Source of the DNA: Spirochaetia bacterium | GTDB lineage: Bacteria > Spirochaetota > Spirochaetia > Treponematales > Treponemataceae | Direction: 5' to 3' | Assembly: GCA_900769975.1 (NCBI GenBank) | Contig: CAAGIR010000008.1 | Location: 1 to 45,938 of the forward strand | DNA length: 45,938 nt | Shown here: positions 1 to 7,951 of the stretch, in pieces | Numbering within the stretch: the first letter of the stretch is position 1 | Layout: every line of letters begins with the position of its first letter | Position numbers and translations under genes: made by a program | Notes under the pieces: model-generated | The model's input: the letters and a program-made list of their open reading frames with translations, nothing else | What the model was told of the DNA's origin: nothing | Databases searched by the model: none

Positions 1-302
1 CCAAAAAAAAAAATAAAAAACCGCCCTTTATAGTATGTAGGGTATGGACAATTCATTAGAGGGGCCCTACGGCGGACGGCCGGGCGCGGCCATGGCTGTA
101 AAAAAAATATATATATATAAGGCCGGGGCCAAAGAGGCTACTAAAATATGACGCTAAACGGGGCCAGTTTTTACCCCGTTATATTATAGCCTTGCGGTAT
201 CCGCATAAAAGTTTTGCTATAGTAAACGAATTAACCTTATAACTATATAGTTATCAAGCAGTTATTAGCCAAAAAATTTTCACTATGCGGCTCTCGAAAA
301 AT

Positions 303-330
303 CCTATTATATTATATATAATATAATAGG
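303..330. repeat. Perfect 28-bp AT palindrome
   Basis: The half-site CCTATTATATTATA is followed directly by its reverse complement, so the 28 bp form a perfect palindrome with no loop. Similar AT palindromes occur at 393-421 and 973-999. They could extrude as cruciforms or act as unwinding elements near an origin. Confidence 0.8.
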
Positions 331-477
331 GCCCCCAGGGTCGGGCCTAAAAACGGACCGTGGGAGGTTTTTAGCTTGTTTTAGCTAAAAAACATATATA
401 ATATATAATATATTATATATGGCGGAGGGGGGCTATATTTTTAACACAATTTTACCAAAGCCTATAAACTCAAAAAG

Positions 478-960
478 TGTTCGTAATGAACGGAATAATT
501 GTATAAGAACCAATTAGTTACGCTGACAAAAACTTATCCATTCATTACGAACACCATTTATAACACTTTGTTCGTAGTAAATGGAATAAGTGTATGAGAA
601 CCAATACTTTAAAGTATAAAAAACGTTAATTCAGCCCAATTCCATTTACTACGAACACTATGTTAATTTTTGTTCGCAGTAAATGGAATTGGGCTTATAA
701 ACCAATACTTTTTATGTTAAAAATTTATCCATTCACTACGAACAAACCAAAAATTTACAAACATATTAGAAGAACTGAATTTTTTTATAGAATGTTAAAT
801 AATGTTATGTAAATATCATTTTTATATAAAATGTTTTTTTGAAATTTTTGGTTTGTTCGTAGTGAAAAAACCAATCTTTGGGCTTAACTCATTGGTTTGT
901 AAGTACATAATCCATTTACTACGAACACTACGTTAATTTTTGTTCGTAGTAAACGGAATT
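478..960. repeat. Array of nine alternating inverted boxes
   Basis: A roughly 20-bp box (type TGTTCGTAGTAAATGGAAT) occurs nine times in strictly alternating orientation: + at 478, 569, 671, 851 and 941; - at 534, 638, 732 and 908. Neighbouring - and + boxes form hairpins. 633-657 pairs with 671-695 (25 bp, one mismatch, 13-nt loop). 732-756 pairs with 842-866 (25 bp, perfect, 85-nt AT-rich loop). 908-927 pairs with 941-960. The loops at 658-670 and 928-940 differ by one base, so the unit was duplicated. Four of the five + boxes are followed within about 15 nt by ACCAAT. Candidate roles are iteron-like initiator sites, a packaging site or structured RNA. Confidence 0.85.
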
Positions 961-1263
961 AAAAAACCAGAGCATATATAATATATTATATTATATATGA
1001 ATTTACGGCTTTTAAAAATTTAGCGCTTAAAATAAGTGCATATATATTATATTATATATGGTCACACTAAAAATAGACTTGCACAGCCCTATAATGGCGG
1101 TAATTTTGCCTAACCCGCCCATAGTCCCCAAAGGATATTATATATATATAATATATTATTTTACGCACGTGTGATACACAGAATTGTATAAGTCTCTGCC
1201 TGTAATCCGTATCGCGGTTCCACCTAAATACTATAAGGCTACATGGTGTTATCTTATTTTAAG

Positions 1264-1279
1264 GCCCCTGCGGGCTTTT
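1264..1279 (+). terminator. Short terminator-like hairpin
   Basis: GCCC, a 4-nt loop and GGGC are followed by TTTT. The stem is only four base pairs, so this is weak. If functional, it would end a rightward transcript from the non-coding region before the promoter of the first gene. Confidence 0.3.
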
Positions 1280-1426
1280 CATGCCCTCCGCATATAAATA
1301 TATATCCCGGAGTCCGAAGTCTCGCCACGGCTTGCGAAAACCGCTATAAGACAGGCCCGGCGGCCGCCATTGTCCAGACCGCCCCGCCTATATAGCGCGT
1401 ATATATTTTTATTTATTATAAGAAAT

Positions 1427-1476
1427 GTTAAATGTTGTTAAATATTTTAACATATAAAATATTCGCGCTATCTTCG
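1427..1476 (+). promoter_or_regulatory. Late-type promoter with 10-bp direct repeats
   Basis: GTTAAAT occurs at 1427 and 1437 (period 10), and the -7-like element TATCTTCG lies at 1469-1476. The repeats sit 42 and 32 bp upstream of the first base of the -7 element. This matches the spacing at 5243/5253-5285 and 22452/22462-22494. The -7 box has one mismatch to TAnnTTTG. It would drive the gene at 1500 and the terminase genes. Confidence 0.55.
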
Positions 1477-1499
1477 CGGTATATTTAAAGCCAACTGTT

Positions 1500-2402
1500 A
1501 TGTGTAAGAGTAATGAGCGGGCGGCCGGCGCCCTTACGTTCAATATAGCCGGCATCGATTTTATATGCGCCGACGGCGGCCTGTACGACTGGGACGTGTT
1601 CCTGTCGGTCAGGCTGCCCGCCGGCGGCTACCTCGCCAGGCGCCAGGTGCGGCCTCCGCGTAGGCCCGTCAGCGGCGGCTCCAACGCCTATATGTCGCTA
1701 TATAGGGCCGTATATAACGCGTTAGGCTGTGACGGTGGGGACGGTTTCGGCGCCGCTTTACGCGAGGCCTCGGCCGCGGGGCCTGTCCATGTGGGTGTTA
1801 TACGTTATGACGGCAGGTATGACGGCCTGTATGGCGGTGACGACCGCGGCTATTTCAGGGGGTGGTGCGAGCTTATAGTGGAGGGCGGCTATTACAGCCC
1901 GTCCGGCTTTAACGCCGTGAGGTCCTCCGCCAACTTCTTTGACCCGTACTTCTCAGATATAAACGCGTGGCTTGCCGACGCGGTCGGGTCGGCCAAGGCC
2001 GGTGTAAGCGCCGAGGAGGCGGCCAACGCCGCGGGTAAGGCGCGTATAGGCCGTAATGCGCGGGCAGTTATAGAGGTGCGCCCTGACGGCTCCGAGGTGA
2101 GGTGGCCGTCTGTGAGCGCGGCCGCCCGCTATTATAAGTGCGGCGTATCAAGCATAAGCCTGTGCTGCAACGGGTATAATAGTTCGGCCTACGGCCGCGT
2201 ATGGAGGTATGAGGGCCCGTCGGGTCGTGACAGGCGTGTTAACGAGTACCGCAGGCTTGGCGTTGGGAGGCTGGAGTTTGTACGCGAGTGGCCCAGCGCG
2301 GCCTCCGCCGCCGCCGCCGCCGGCGTCAGCGCCCACGACGTGTACCTCAGCTGCATAGGCCGCGGCTCCAATCCTGACGTAAGGTATAGATGGGCTGATT
2401 AG
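1500..2402 (+). CDS. Protein with two C-terminal IENR1/NUMOD1-like DNA-binding repeats
   Basis: 300 residues. The C-terminal third has two copies of a pattern typical of intron-encoded nuclease repeats (IENR1/NUMOD1). The first runs from about residue 190 to 240 (AVIEVRPDGSE ... SVSAAARYY ... SISLCCNG ... GRVWRYE). The second runs from about 250 to the end (WPSAASAAAAAGVS ... RYRWAD). In homing endonucleases these repeats bind DNA next to an HNH or GIY-YIG nuclease. I see no convincing nuclease motif in the N-terminal 180 residues, which are Gly/Tyr/Asp-rich and unrecognised. Being first in the terminase operon, it may be a DNA-recognition factor for packaging, or the remains of a homing endonuclease. 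The gene is very GC-rich compared with the genome average. Confidence 0.65.
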   Translation: MCKSNERAAGALTFNIAGIDFICADGGLYDWDVFLSVRLPAGGYLARRQVRPPRRPVSGGSNAYMSLYRAVYNALGCDGGDGFGAALREASAAGPVHVGVIRYDGRYDGLYGGDDRGYFRGWCELIVEGGYYSPSGFNAVRSSANFFDPYFSDINAWLADAVGSAKAGVSAEEAANAAGKARIGRNARAVIEVRPDGSEVRWPSVSAAARYYKCGVSSISLCCNGYNSSAYGRVWRYEGPSGRDRRVNEYRRLGVGRLEFVREWPSAASAAAAAGVSAHDVYLSCIGRGSNPDVRYRWAD

Positions 2403-2500
2403 GCGTACTATACTTGAATAATAATGTAATAGTAATAATAATGTAATAGTAATAATACAATATTGCAATAGTTAACATAATTCAATAATACAATAGTACT

Positions 2501-3271
2501 ATGGGTAAGGATTATAAAAGTGGCGCGGGTCCTGTACGGAGCCGGCGTGATATTGAGAGGGACCGTATTTCGGCTATAGTGCCGGCGCCCGCGGATATAA
2601 ACGCCGTGATGTCTAAGCCGGGGCGTGACGAGGCTATCGAGAGAAGCGCCGATAATATGGATAAGAGGCGTGATGACGATGTCATATCGCGTCGCAGGAG
2701 GGGCCTTAAGACGGCGGCGGCGCTGTCGTCCAACGCCCTCCGTGTCGAGGAGGCGGAGGAGGCGGCCGCGGCGCTCGACGCTATAACGGCCTCAGAGGAT
2801 AATAACCCGTTTGACCCAGGGAGGGTCGCCAGCGCCGCCGCGTCGGCGCCGGGGGCCACCCCGGAGTCGGTGGAGGCGGCCGTGGCGGCCGCGTCGCGGC
2901 TGTCGCCTACGACAAGGCCTGAGGCGGCGCGGCTCCTGTCGTCGCTGGGTATAAATATAAATTTAGGCCTGTCCAAAGGTGACACAGCCAACCTGCTGGC
3001 CTGCCTGCTGACATGCAACGAGGGGCAGCTTGAGGCCCTGCTGGGTAACAGGCGGCTGCCGCTGGCCATAAAGACGCTGGTGAGGAGGCTGCTTATAGAC
3101 GCCGCCAAGGGCGACACCTCCACTGTGGAGATGGTGTGGGACCGCGTCTTCGGCAAGGGGCCTATGCAGCAGGGGCCGTCAGGCGGGGCGGACGCGGGCG
3201 GGGGCATACTGCCGTCGACGCCTGTGAGCCGCGAGGCCTATATCATTATACGTGACACGCTTTTAAAATGA
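2501..3271 (+). CDS. Terminase small subunit
   Basis: 256 residues, directly upstream of the large terminase. The N-terminal half is charged and Ala-rich, with a coiled-coil-like stretch around residues 75-95. The C-terminal part, with LPLAIKTLVRRLLIDAAKGD followed by VEMVWDRVFGK, has the helical layout typical of small-terminase C-termini, where 'GD..T.E.i.DR.yGk' is common. The small subunit recognises the packaging site on DNA and hands it to the large subunit. ATG at 2501 follows a 99-bp spacer made of AATAGT/AATAAT-type repeats. The stop overlaps the start of the next small ORF (ATGA). Assignment rests on position and the C-terminal pattern. Confidence 0.7.
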   Translation: MGKDYKSGAGPVRSRRDIERDRISAIVPAPADINAVMSKPGRDEAIERSADNMDKRRDDDVISRRRRGLKTAAALSSNALRVEEAEEAAAALDAITASEDNNPFDPGRVASAAASAPGATPESVEAAVAAASRLSPTTRPEAARLLSSLGININLGLSKGDTANLLACLLTCNEGQLEALLGNRRLPLAIKTLVRRLLIDAAKGDTSTVEMVWDRVFGKGPMQQGPSGGADAGGGILPSTPVSREAYIIIRDTLLK

Positions 3272-3435
3272 CGGGTATGTGGGATAGGTTTGTATGTTCG
3301 GCGGTAAGGCCTGTATTATATATAATAAGGTGCCTGGTCCTGTATATAGCGGCGCTGCCGGCCTCGCTGGCTATGCTCGCCATTGATACGGCGGCGGGCC
3401 TTGTAAAAAAGTATGTGGCGTTATGGCGGATGTAG
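3268..3435 (+). CDS. Small single-span membrane protein
   Basis: 55-residue ORF that overlaps the small-terminase stop (ATGA at 3268-3271) and ends inside the start of the large terminase (stop 3433-3435, terL ATG at 3423). The peptide begins MTGMWDRF and has a hydrophobic stretch at about residues 16-39 (VLYIIRC ... LYIAALPASLAMLAI) followed by a basic tail. Translational coupling on both sides makes it a likely real gene. I recognise no family. It could be a membrane or lysis-related accessory protein, or a coupling ORF that keeps ribosomes moving into terL. Confidence 0.55.
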   Translation: MTGMWDRFVCSAVRPVLYIIRCLVLYIAALPASLAMLAIDTAAGLVKKYVALWRM

Positions 3436-4970
3436 CGGCTAACGGTAAAGGCGGGGTCAGCCCGCGTGATATGCTAAGGCTGGAGCTGCTGTCCTCGCTG
3501 GAGGGGTACACCCGCGCCATGTTCAAGGCGCAGTACTCCAGGCAGTTCATAGTGTCGGACCACCACAGGCTCATGTTCTCGGCGCTGCAGGACGTCGTGG
3601 ACGGGCGCTGCCGGAGGCTTATAATAAACTGCCCCCCGCGTTACTCTAAGACGGAGGTGGTTATAAAGTCCTTTATAAGCTGGTGCTTCGCGCTTAACCC
3701 CAAGTGCAGGTTCCTGCACCTGTCATATTCCGACCTGCTGGTCAATGATAACTCCGACACGATACGCTCTATAATGACGGAGCCGCTGTATAGGGAGCTG
3801 TTCCCCGGCTCCGCGCTGGCCTCAGAGAAAGGCTCGTCCAAGCGGTGGCGCACCAAGGCCGGCGGCGAGCTGTACGCGGTGTCTACGCAGGGCCAGGTCA
3901 CCGGCTTCGGCGCCGGCAGTGTCGACACCGACCCGTCGGCGCCGGCCCCGGCGCTGCCCGACGGCCTTATGGGCCTTGACGACCCCGCGCTGGCGGCGTT
4001 GGACCTTATAGGCGCGACCACCAATATCTTCCGGGGGGCGGTGGTTATAGACGACCCTATAAAGCCGGAGGACGCCGAGTCCGACCTTGTCAGGGAGCGT
4101 ATAAACTCCCGCTTCGAGAGCACTATACGTAACCGTGTCAACTCCCGCAATACGCCTATTATAATCATTATGCAGAGACTCCACGAGCACGACCTGTGCG
4201 GTTACCTGCAGGAGGCGGAGCCTGACGAGTGGAGGGTCCTGTCCATGCCGGCCATACGGTACGACCCGGTTACGGGCGCCGAGAGCGCGCTGTGGCCTAT
4301 GAAGCACACCCTTGACGAGCTAAGGCGGCTCAGGGCCGTCAGCCCCATAGTCTTCGAGACGCAGTATATGCAGAACCCTACTCCCCATGAGGGGCTTATG
4401 TACAGGGAGTTCCGCACATACACGCCGCAGGAGCTGCCTACGAGCCGCAGGGCCCTGCACCGCTGGGCCTATATAGACACGGCGGACACCGGGCGCGACT
4501 ACCTCGCTGGGGGCTTCTTTATAGAGACTGAGGATATGATATACATAACGGACATAGTGTATACGCAGGACCCTATGGAGGTCACCGAGCCGCTTATAGC
4601 GGAGAAGGCCGTGGCCAACGGCACCGACGAGATGCTTATCGAGTCTAATAACGGGGGCCGCACGTTCGCCCGTAACGTCAAGCGCATACTGCGTACCAAG
4701 CTGCGTAATTATAGGTGCGCGGTGACATGGTTCACGCAGGCCTCCAATAAGGCCGCGCGTATATTCACCCACTCGGCCGTGGTCAACTCCGACATAGCCT
4801 TCCCGGTCGGGTGGGAGAAGATGTGGCCTGAGTTCTACGCGGCGGTGGTCTCCTACCGTAAGGACGGCCGCGGCGGTAACAGGCATGACGACGCCCCTGA
4901 TATGCTCACGGGCTGCGTCGAGATGAGGGACCACAAGGCCGGCCGCAAGAAGATAAAGGTGCGGTCATAG
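3423..4970 (+). CDS. terL: Terminase large subunit
   Basis: 515 residues. ATPase and nuclease that packages DNA into the prohead through the portal. The Walker A-like motif PPRYSKTE is at residues 71-78 (usual form PPRHGKSE). Walker B VVIDD is at 207-211, followed by PIKPEDAESD and the IIIIMQRLHEHDL coupling segment. The nuclease half shows IDTADTGRDY, a second acidic motif around DEMLIESNNGG, and a final DDAPDML near residue 498, all consistent with an RNase H-fold nuclease. Between Walker A and B there is an Ala/Pro-rich insertion at about residues 163-200 (TDPSAPAPALPDG) that I do not expect in this family. The gene is GC-rich, and Ile is encoded almost only by ATA. Confidence 0.93.
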   Translation: MADVAANGKGGVSPRDMLRLELLSSLEGYTRAMFKAQYSRQFIVSDHHRLMFSALQDVVDGRCRRLIINCPPRYSKTEVVIKSFISWCFALNPKCRFLHLSYSDLLVNDNSDTIRSIMTEPLYRELFPGSALASEKGSSKRWRTKAGGELYAVSTQGQVTGFGAGSVDTDPSAPAPALPDGLMGLDDPALAALDLIGATTNIFRGAVVIDDPIKPEDAESDLVRERINSRFESTIRNRVNSRNTPIIIIMQRLHEHDLCGYLQEAEPDEWRVLSMPAIRYDPVTGAESALWPMKHTLDELRRLRAVSPIVFETQYMQNPTPHEGLMYREFRTYTPQELPTSRRALHRWAYIDTADTGRDYLAGGFFIETEDMIYITDIVYTQDPMEVTEPLIAEKAVANGTDEMLIESNNGGRTFARNVKRILRTKLRNYRCAVTWFTQASNKAARIFTHSAVVNSDIAFPVGWEKMWPEFYAAVVSYRKDGRGGNRHDDAPDMLTGCVEMRDHKAGRKKIKVRS

Positions 4971-5002
4971 GCCGTTGCGGGTAGTTTTTAATTTTATTTT
5001 TG

Positions 5003-5010
5003 TAGTTTTG
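5003..5010 (+). promoter_or_regulatory. TAnnTTTG promoter element
   Basis: TAGTTTTG followed by C, 19 bp upstream of the ATG at 5029. It matches the Bacteroidota -7 consensus, with T-rich DNA upstream. It lacks the 10-bp direct repeats seen at three other virion promoters. Confidence 0.5.
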
Positions 5011-5028
5011 CAGGATAGTGGTAATTAT

Positions 5029-5241
5029 ATGAAAGACGGAACAGTTTTCAGGTTCAGGGGCGTTACCTATAGGGCGGTCGTATGGTCCGCCAACGGCCTC
5101 GATAGTTGCGCTCGGTGTGAAAAATGCGCCGCGCGTGTCCATGGCCACTGCTGGCTGATGCCCAAGTGCCGCGGATATGCCCGCTGCCGCAGTATTTATT
5201 ATGTCGAGGAGGCCCCCGGCGTCGGCGGGCCGGATAAATAG
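5029..5241 (+). CDS. Small Cys-rich protein
   Basis: 70 residues if it starts at ATG 5029. An upstream TTG at 4975 stays in frame but would place the promoter inside the gene, so I prefer the ATG. The centre has clustered cysteines and histidine (SCARCEKCAARVHGHCWLMP, then KCRGYARC), a spacing that suggests a small zinc-binding fold. No family is recognised. It lies between terminase and the tail-tube candidate and has its own promoter-like element. A role in the infected cell rather than in the virion is possible but unsupported. Confidence 0.55.
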   Translation: MKDGTVFRFRGVTYRAVVWSANGLDSCARCEKCAARVHGHCWLMPKCRGYARCRSIYYVEEAPGVGGPDK

Positions 5242-5242
5242 T

Positions 5243-5293
5243 GTTAAATATAGTTAAATATAGTTCAGGTAAGGAAATATTGGCTATCTTTGC
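5243..5293 (+). promoter_or_regulatory. Late-type promoter with 10-bp direct repeats
   Basis: GTTAAATATA at 5243 and 5253 and a weaker third copy at 5263 (GTTCAGGTAA), followed by TATCTTTGC at 5285-5293. The first two repeats lie exactly 42 and 32 bp before the -7 element. It precedes the probable tail-tube gene at 5333. Confidence 0.7.
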
Positions 5294-5332
5294 TGAAGAA
5301 TAGATTATTGGTTAACTTTTAATACTGGTATT

Positions 5333-5995
5333 ATGGGATTGAATTGCGGGTGCCCGCAGGGGGCACATATCGCTGACCTGGTTATACCTGAGTGCAAGGA
5401 GAGCCTCGGCCAGGTCCAGAAGGTTATTTTTCAGAGGGTGTTCAAGTCCACTGGCGAGCTTAATGGTATCGCCGTAGACTCCGGCTCGTCTACTATCGGC
5501 AAGTTGGCCACATGGACCGCGTTAACCACCGCCTCTGACGGCACTAAGATGACGGTGTCGCCGTTTTTGCAGGGCCCCTCTACAGAGCCCGGTGCCGCGC
5601 GTACATTCGGTGGCGGTAACCAGACGCTTAACGGTATCGAGATTATCGTAGGCCGCGAGCCCACATCGTTCTCGGCCACGTTCTATGAGGAGTCCCAGGC
5701 GGTTATAGCCGCTATGAAGGGTTATATGTGTGAGAATATAGGCGTTATGCTCATTGACAACGGCGGTAACATCGCCTGCCTTGCCGATGACCCAGCCTCG
5801 CCTAAGAAGCTCATGCCTATACCTATTGACAAGCTCTTTATAGGCGATAAGAAGCTCGGCGGGCTTGAGGAGCCGGACAGTAACGCTATAGAGTGGTCCT
5901 TCAAGCCTAACTGGAGTGACGGGCTCTATATTATTAAGCGTACTGAGCTTGAGTTTGACCCGCTTACTGCCCTTGTTAACGTTAAATCTGTATAG
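5333..5995 (+). CDS. Virion protein, probable major tail tube protein
   Basis: 220 residues, starting MGLNCGCPQG. The body is a mixed beta-rich sequence with a central segment (FSATFYEESQAVIAAMKGYM) and ends with LEFDPLTALVNV. Similar proteins in Bacteroidota phages are, as I recall them, major structural or tail-tube proteins. It has a strong promoter, and its codon usage differs from terL: ATC is used freely for Ile, as in the capsid gene, which suggests high expression. Its position before the portal rather than next to the tail chaperones is unusual for a tail tube, so a capsid-decoration role is the alternative. Confidence 0.5.
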   Translation: MGLNCGCPQGAHIADLVIPECKESLGQVQKVIFQRVFKSTGELNGIAVDSGSSTIGKLATWTALTTASDGTKMTVSPFLQGPSTEPGAARTFGGGNQTLNGIEIIVGREPTSFSATFYEESQAVIAAMKGYMCENIGVMLIDNGGNIACLADDPASPKKLMPIPIDKLFIGDKKLGGLEEPDSNAIEWSFKPNWSDGLYIIKRTELEFDPLTALVNVKSV

Positions 5996-5997
5996 CT

Positions 5998-6219
5998 ATG
6001 GCGAGAGGTAAGCGCAGAGTTGGTATTGTCCTTTGTATTCCTGGCACAGGCGTGACCGGCGAGTTCGATTTCGAACACGCCGAGCGCCTGTTAGACATGC
6101 CCGACGAGATAAGGGGCGGCTGGGCGATACCGGAGGACAGCGAGTATTATTACGACGAGGAGTATGGCATTAGACTTAAGTCAGATAAGGGAGGCGGTCA
6201 GCCGGCCGAAGCACAGTGA
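5998..6219 (+). CDS. Hypothetical protein upstream of portal
   Basis: 73 residues, 2 bp after the preceding stop. A basic N-terminus (MARGKRRVG) is followed by an acidic, Tyr-rich C-terminal half (EDSEYYYDEEYG). It overlaps the predicted portal start at 6164 by 56 bp in another frame. No family is recognised. Conserved spacing within the virion operon suggests a small virion or assembly factor. Confidence 0.6.
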   Translation: MARGKRRVGIVLCIPGTGVTGEFDFEHAERLLDMPDEIRGGWAIPEDSEYYYDEEYGIRLKSDKGGGQPAEAQ

Positions 6220-7951
6220 CGTTATAAAGGCCGCGGGGCTCCTGCAGGCGAGGCTGCGTTTCCATACGGATGTCAACGTGTCCGAGTTTACGTGGTATCG
6301 GCCGCAGTCCGGGTTTAATAGGCGCGGGTTTTACGGCGCGCCCGCGGGTATAGGGCAGCCGCTTACAGCCTTTTTAGACTGGGTGGAGGGTTTCTTACCG
6401 CGTGACAAGTTTAATGTGTTCCGCAGCCTGCTTAAGATGCCGTTTCCTACCACCGCTGTGGTTGAGGATGTCTACAGGGAGCTTGAGCGTGTGTTTTACA
6501 GCCGTAACGCCTCTTCCGCGTATCAGTTTACGGACAGCGAGTTTGAGGAAGACTGGGTCGCGTACCGCAGGGACAGGCTTGGCGAGCCCGATATATGGAA
6601 GAGGGAGGGCTGGCGCCGTATGCAGGTGTCCCCTAACGATATACTTGTTGTGGACCTGCCTGAGGCGCAGTCGGGGGCGCGTCCGGAGCCATATTTTTAT
6701 TGGGTCAGTTTTAATGACGTTATAGACTATAAGGCGGGGCCCGACCATATAGCCTTGGAGTGGCTTATCTTCAGGCAGTCCGGGGGCAGGCTGGCGGTCT
6801 TCGATGATGAGTCTATACGTGTATTCGAGCTGGATGAGGACGACCGTGTGGGCGGCCTTATTACGGGTTCAGAGCACGGCCTGGGGTACTGTCCGGCCAG
6901 GTTTTTCTGGTCTAACGAGCTTAACGGGGTGTATCCGGATATAAAGAAGAACCCGCTCGCCAAGGAGCTTACCAACCTTGACTGGTACTTGTTCTTCGCA
7001 ATATCCAAGAGGCACCTTGACTTATACGCGCCGTACCCTATTTACAGCGCCTATGAGTCTGAGTGCGGTTTTGAGAACAGCGAGACCGGCGATTACTGTG
7101 ACGGTGGCTTCTTACGTAACGCCCATGGCGAGTATAAGGTGCTTAATAACGGCTCAGTTGAGAAGTGTCCGTGCTGCAGCGATAAGCGTATAGCGGGTCC
7201 GGGCTCGTTCTTAGAGGTGCCGATACCTAACCAGACGGAGGGTATAGTAGATATGCGTAATCCTATACAGATTACGACTATCGATAGGGAGGCGCTGGAG
7301 TATAATGTAAATGAGTGTGAGAGGCTTAAGAACGAGATAATTATGTCGGTCATAGGCTTTGATGACGCCGTTACCGATAAGGAGGCCGTCAATGATATAC
7401 AGGTCAAGGCCAACTTTGAGAGCAAGACGTCAGTGCTTAACAGCCTTAAGACCAATTTCGAGAGTGCGCAGAAGTTTGTGGACGACACTGTGTGCCGGCT
7501 CAGGTACGGCGCGGGCTTTGTGTCCTCGTCTATAAGCTGGGGTACGGAGTTCTATGTGTTTACTGTTGACGAGCTTTATGACAGGTACGCCAAGGCCAAG
7601 GCCAACGGGGCTTTCGAGGCTGAGCTTGACGCCCTGCGCTGGCAGATTATGGAGGTCGAGTATAAGAACAACCCTACGGCCTTACAGCGTATGCGTATAC
7701 TCAGCCAGCTGGAGCCGTATCCGCATAAGACGCTCGATGAGATGCTCTCCTTGTATGAGAAGGGGCTTATTGATGACGCGACGGTACGCCTTAAGGCCAA
7801 TTTTATGGGCTATGTCACACGGTTTGAGCGCGAGAATATTAATATTGTAGAGTTCGCGTCTAACCTTTCGTTAGGCGTCAAGATAGGAATAATAAACAAA
7901 AAACTTTTAGAGTATGCTAATGGAGAAACAGCAGTTGGAAAAACTGAGTAA
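6164..7951 (+). CDS. Portal protein
   Basis: 595 residues. Forms the ring at the capsid vertex through which DNA enters and leaves. Length and position (terminase, portal, scaffold, capsid) fit. The C-terminal third has a long helical stretch (NECERLKNEIIMSVIGFD, then a Lys/Glu-rich segment with ESKTSVLNSLKTNFESAQKF) typical of the portal crown and wing in Bacteroidota phages. A CxxC pair lies near residue 338 (EKCPCCSDK). The ATG at 6164 lies inside the previous gene. Later starts would lose the first conserved-looking segment, so I keep it. The stop overlaps the next ORF. Confidence 0.75.
   Translation: MALDLSQIREAVSRPKHSDVIKAAGLLQARLRFHTDVNVSEFTWYRPQSGFNRRGFYGAPAGIGQPLTAFLDWVEGFLPRDKFNVFRSLLKMPFPTTAVVEDVYRELERVFYSRNASSAYQFTDSEFEEDWVAYRRDRLGEPDIWKREGWRRMQVSPNDILVVDLPEAQSGARPEPYFYWVSFNDVIDYKAGPDHIALEWLIFRQSGGRLAVFDDESIRVFELDEDDRVGGLITGSEHGLGYCPARFFWSNELNGVYPDIKKNPLAKELTNLDWYLFFAISKRHLDLYAPYPIYSAYESECGFENSETGDYCDGGFLRNAHGEYKVLNNGSVEKCPCCSDKRIAGPGSFLEVPIPNQTEGIVDMRNPIQITTIDREALEYNVNECERLKNEIIMSVIGFDDAVTDKEAVNDIQVKANFESKTSVLNSLKTNFESAQKFVDDTVCRLRYGAGFVSSSISWGTEFYVFTVDELYDRYAKAKANGAFEAELDALRWQIMEVEYKNNPTALQRMRILSQLEPYPHKTLDEMLSLYEKGLIDDATVRLKANFMGYVTRFERENINIVEFASNLSLGVKIGIINKKLLEYANGETAVGKTE

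Larger units (their letters stand above)
1..1499. other. AT-rich non-coding left region
   Basis: About 1.5 kb without a credible gene. It contains a 7-bp GC hairpin (157-163 with 174-180), a perfect 28-bp AT palindrome at 303-330, AT palindromes at 393-421 and 973-999 (perfect apart from the central base), a nine-box inverted array (478-960), a short GC stem followed by TTTT (1264-1279) and a promoter-like element at 1427-1476. If the genome is circular, this region joins the non-coding right end and makes about 2 kb of contiguous non-coding DNA. I infer a replication-origin or packaging locus. No cos or pac site can be assigned from sequence alone. Confidence 0.7.
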
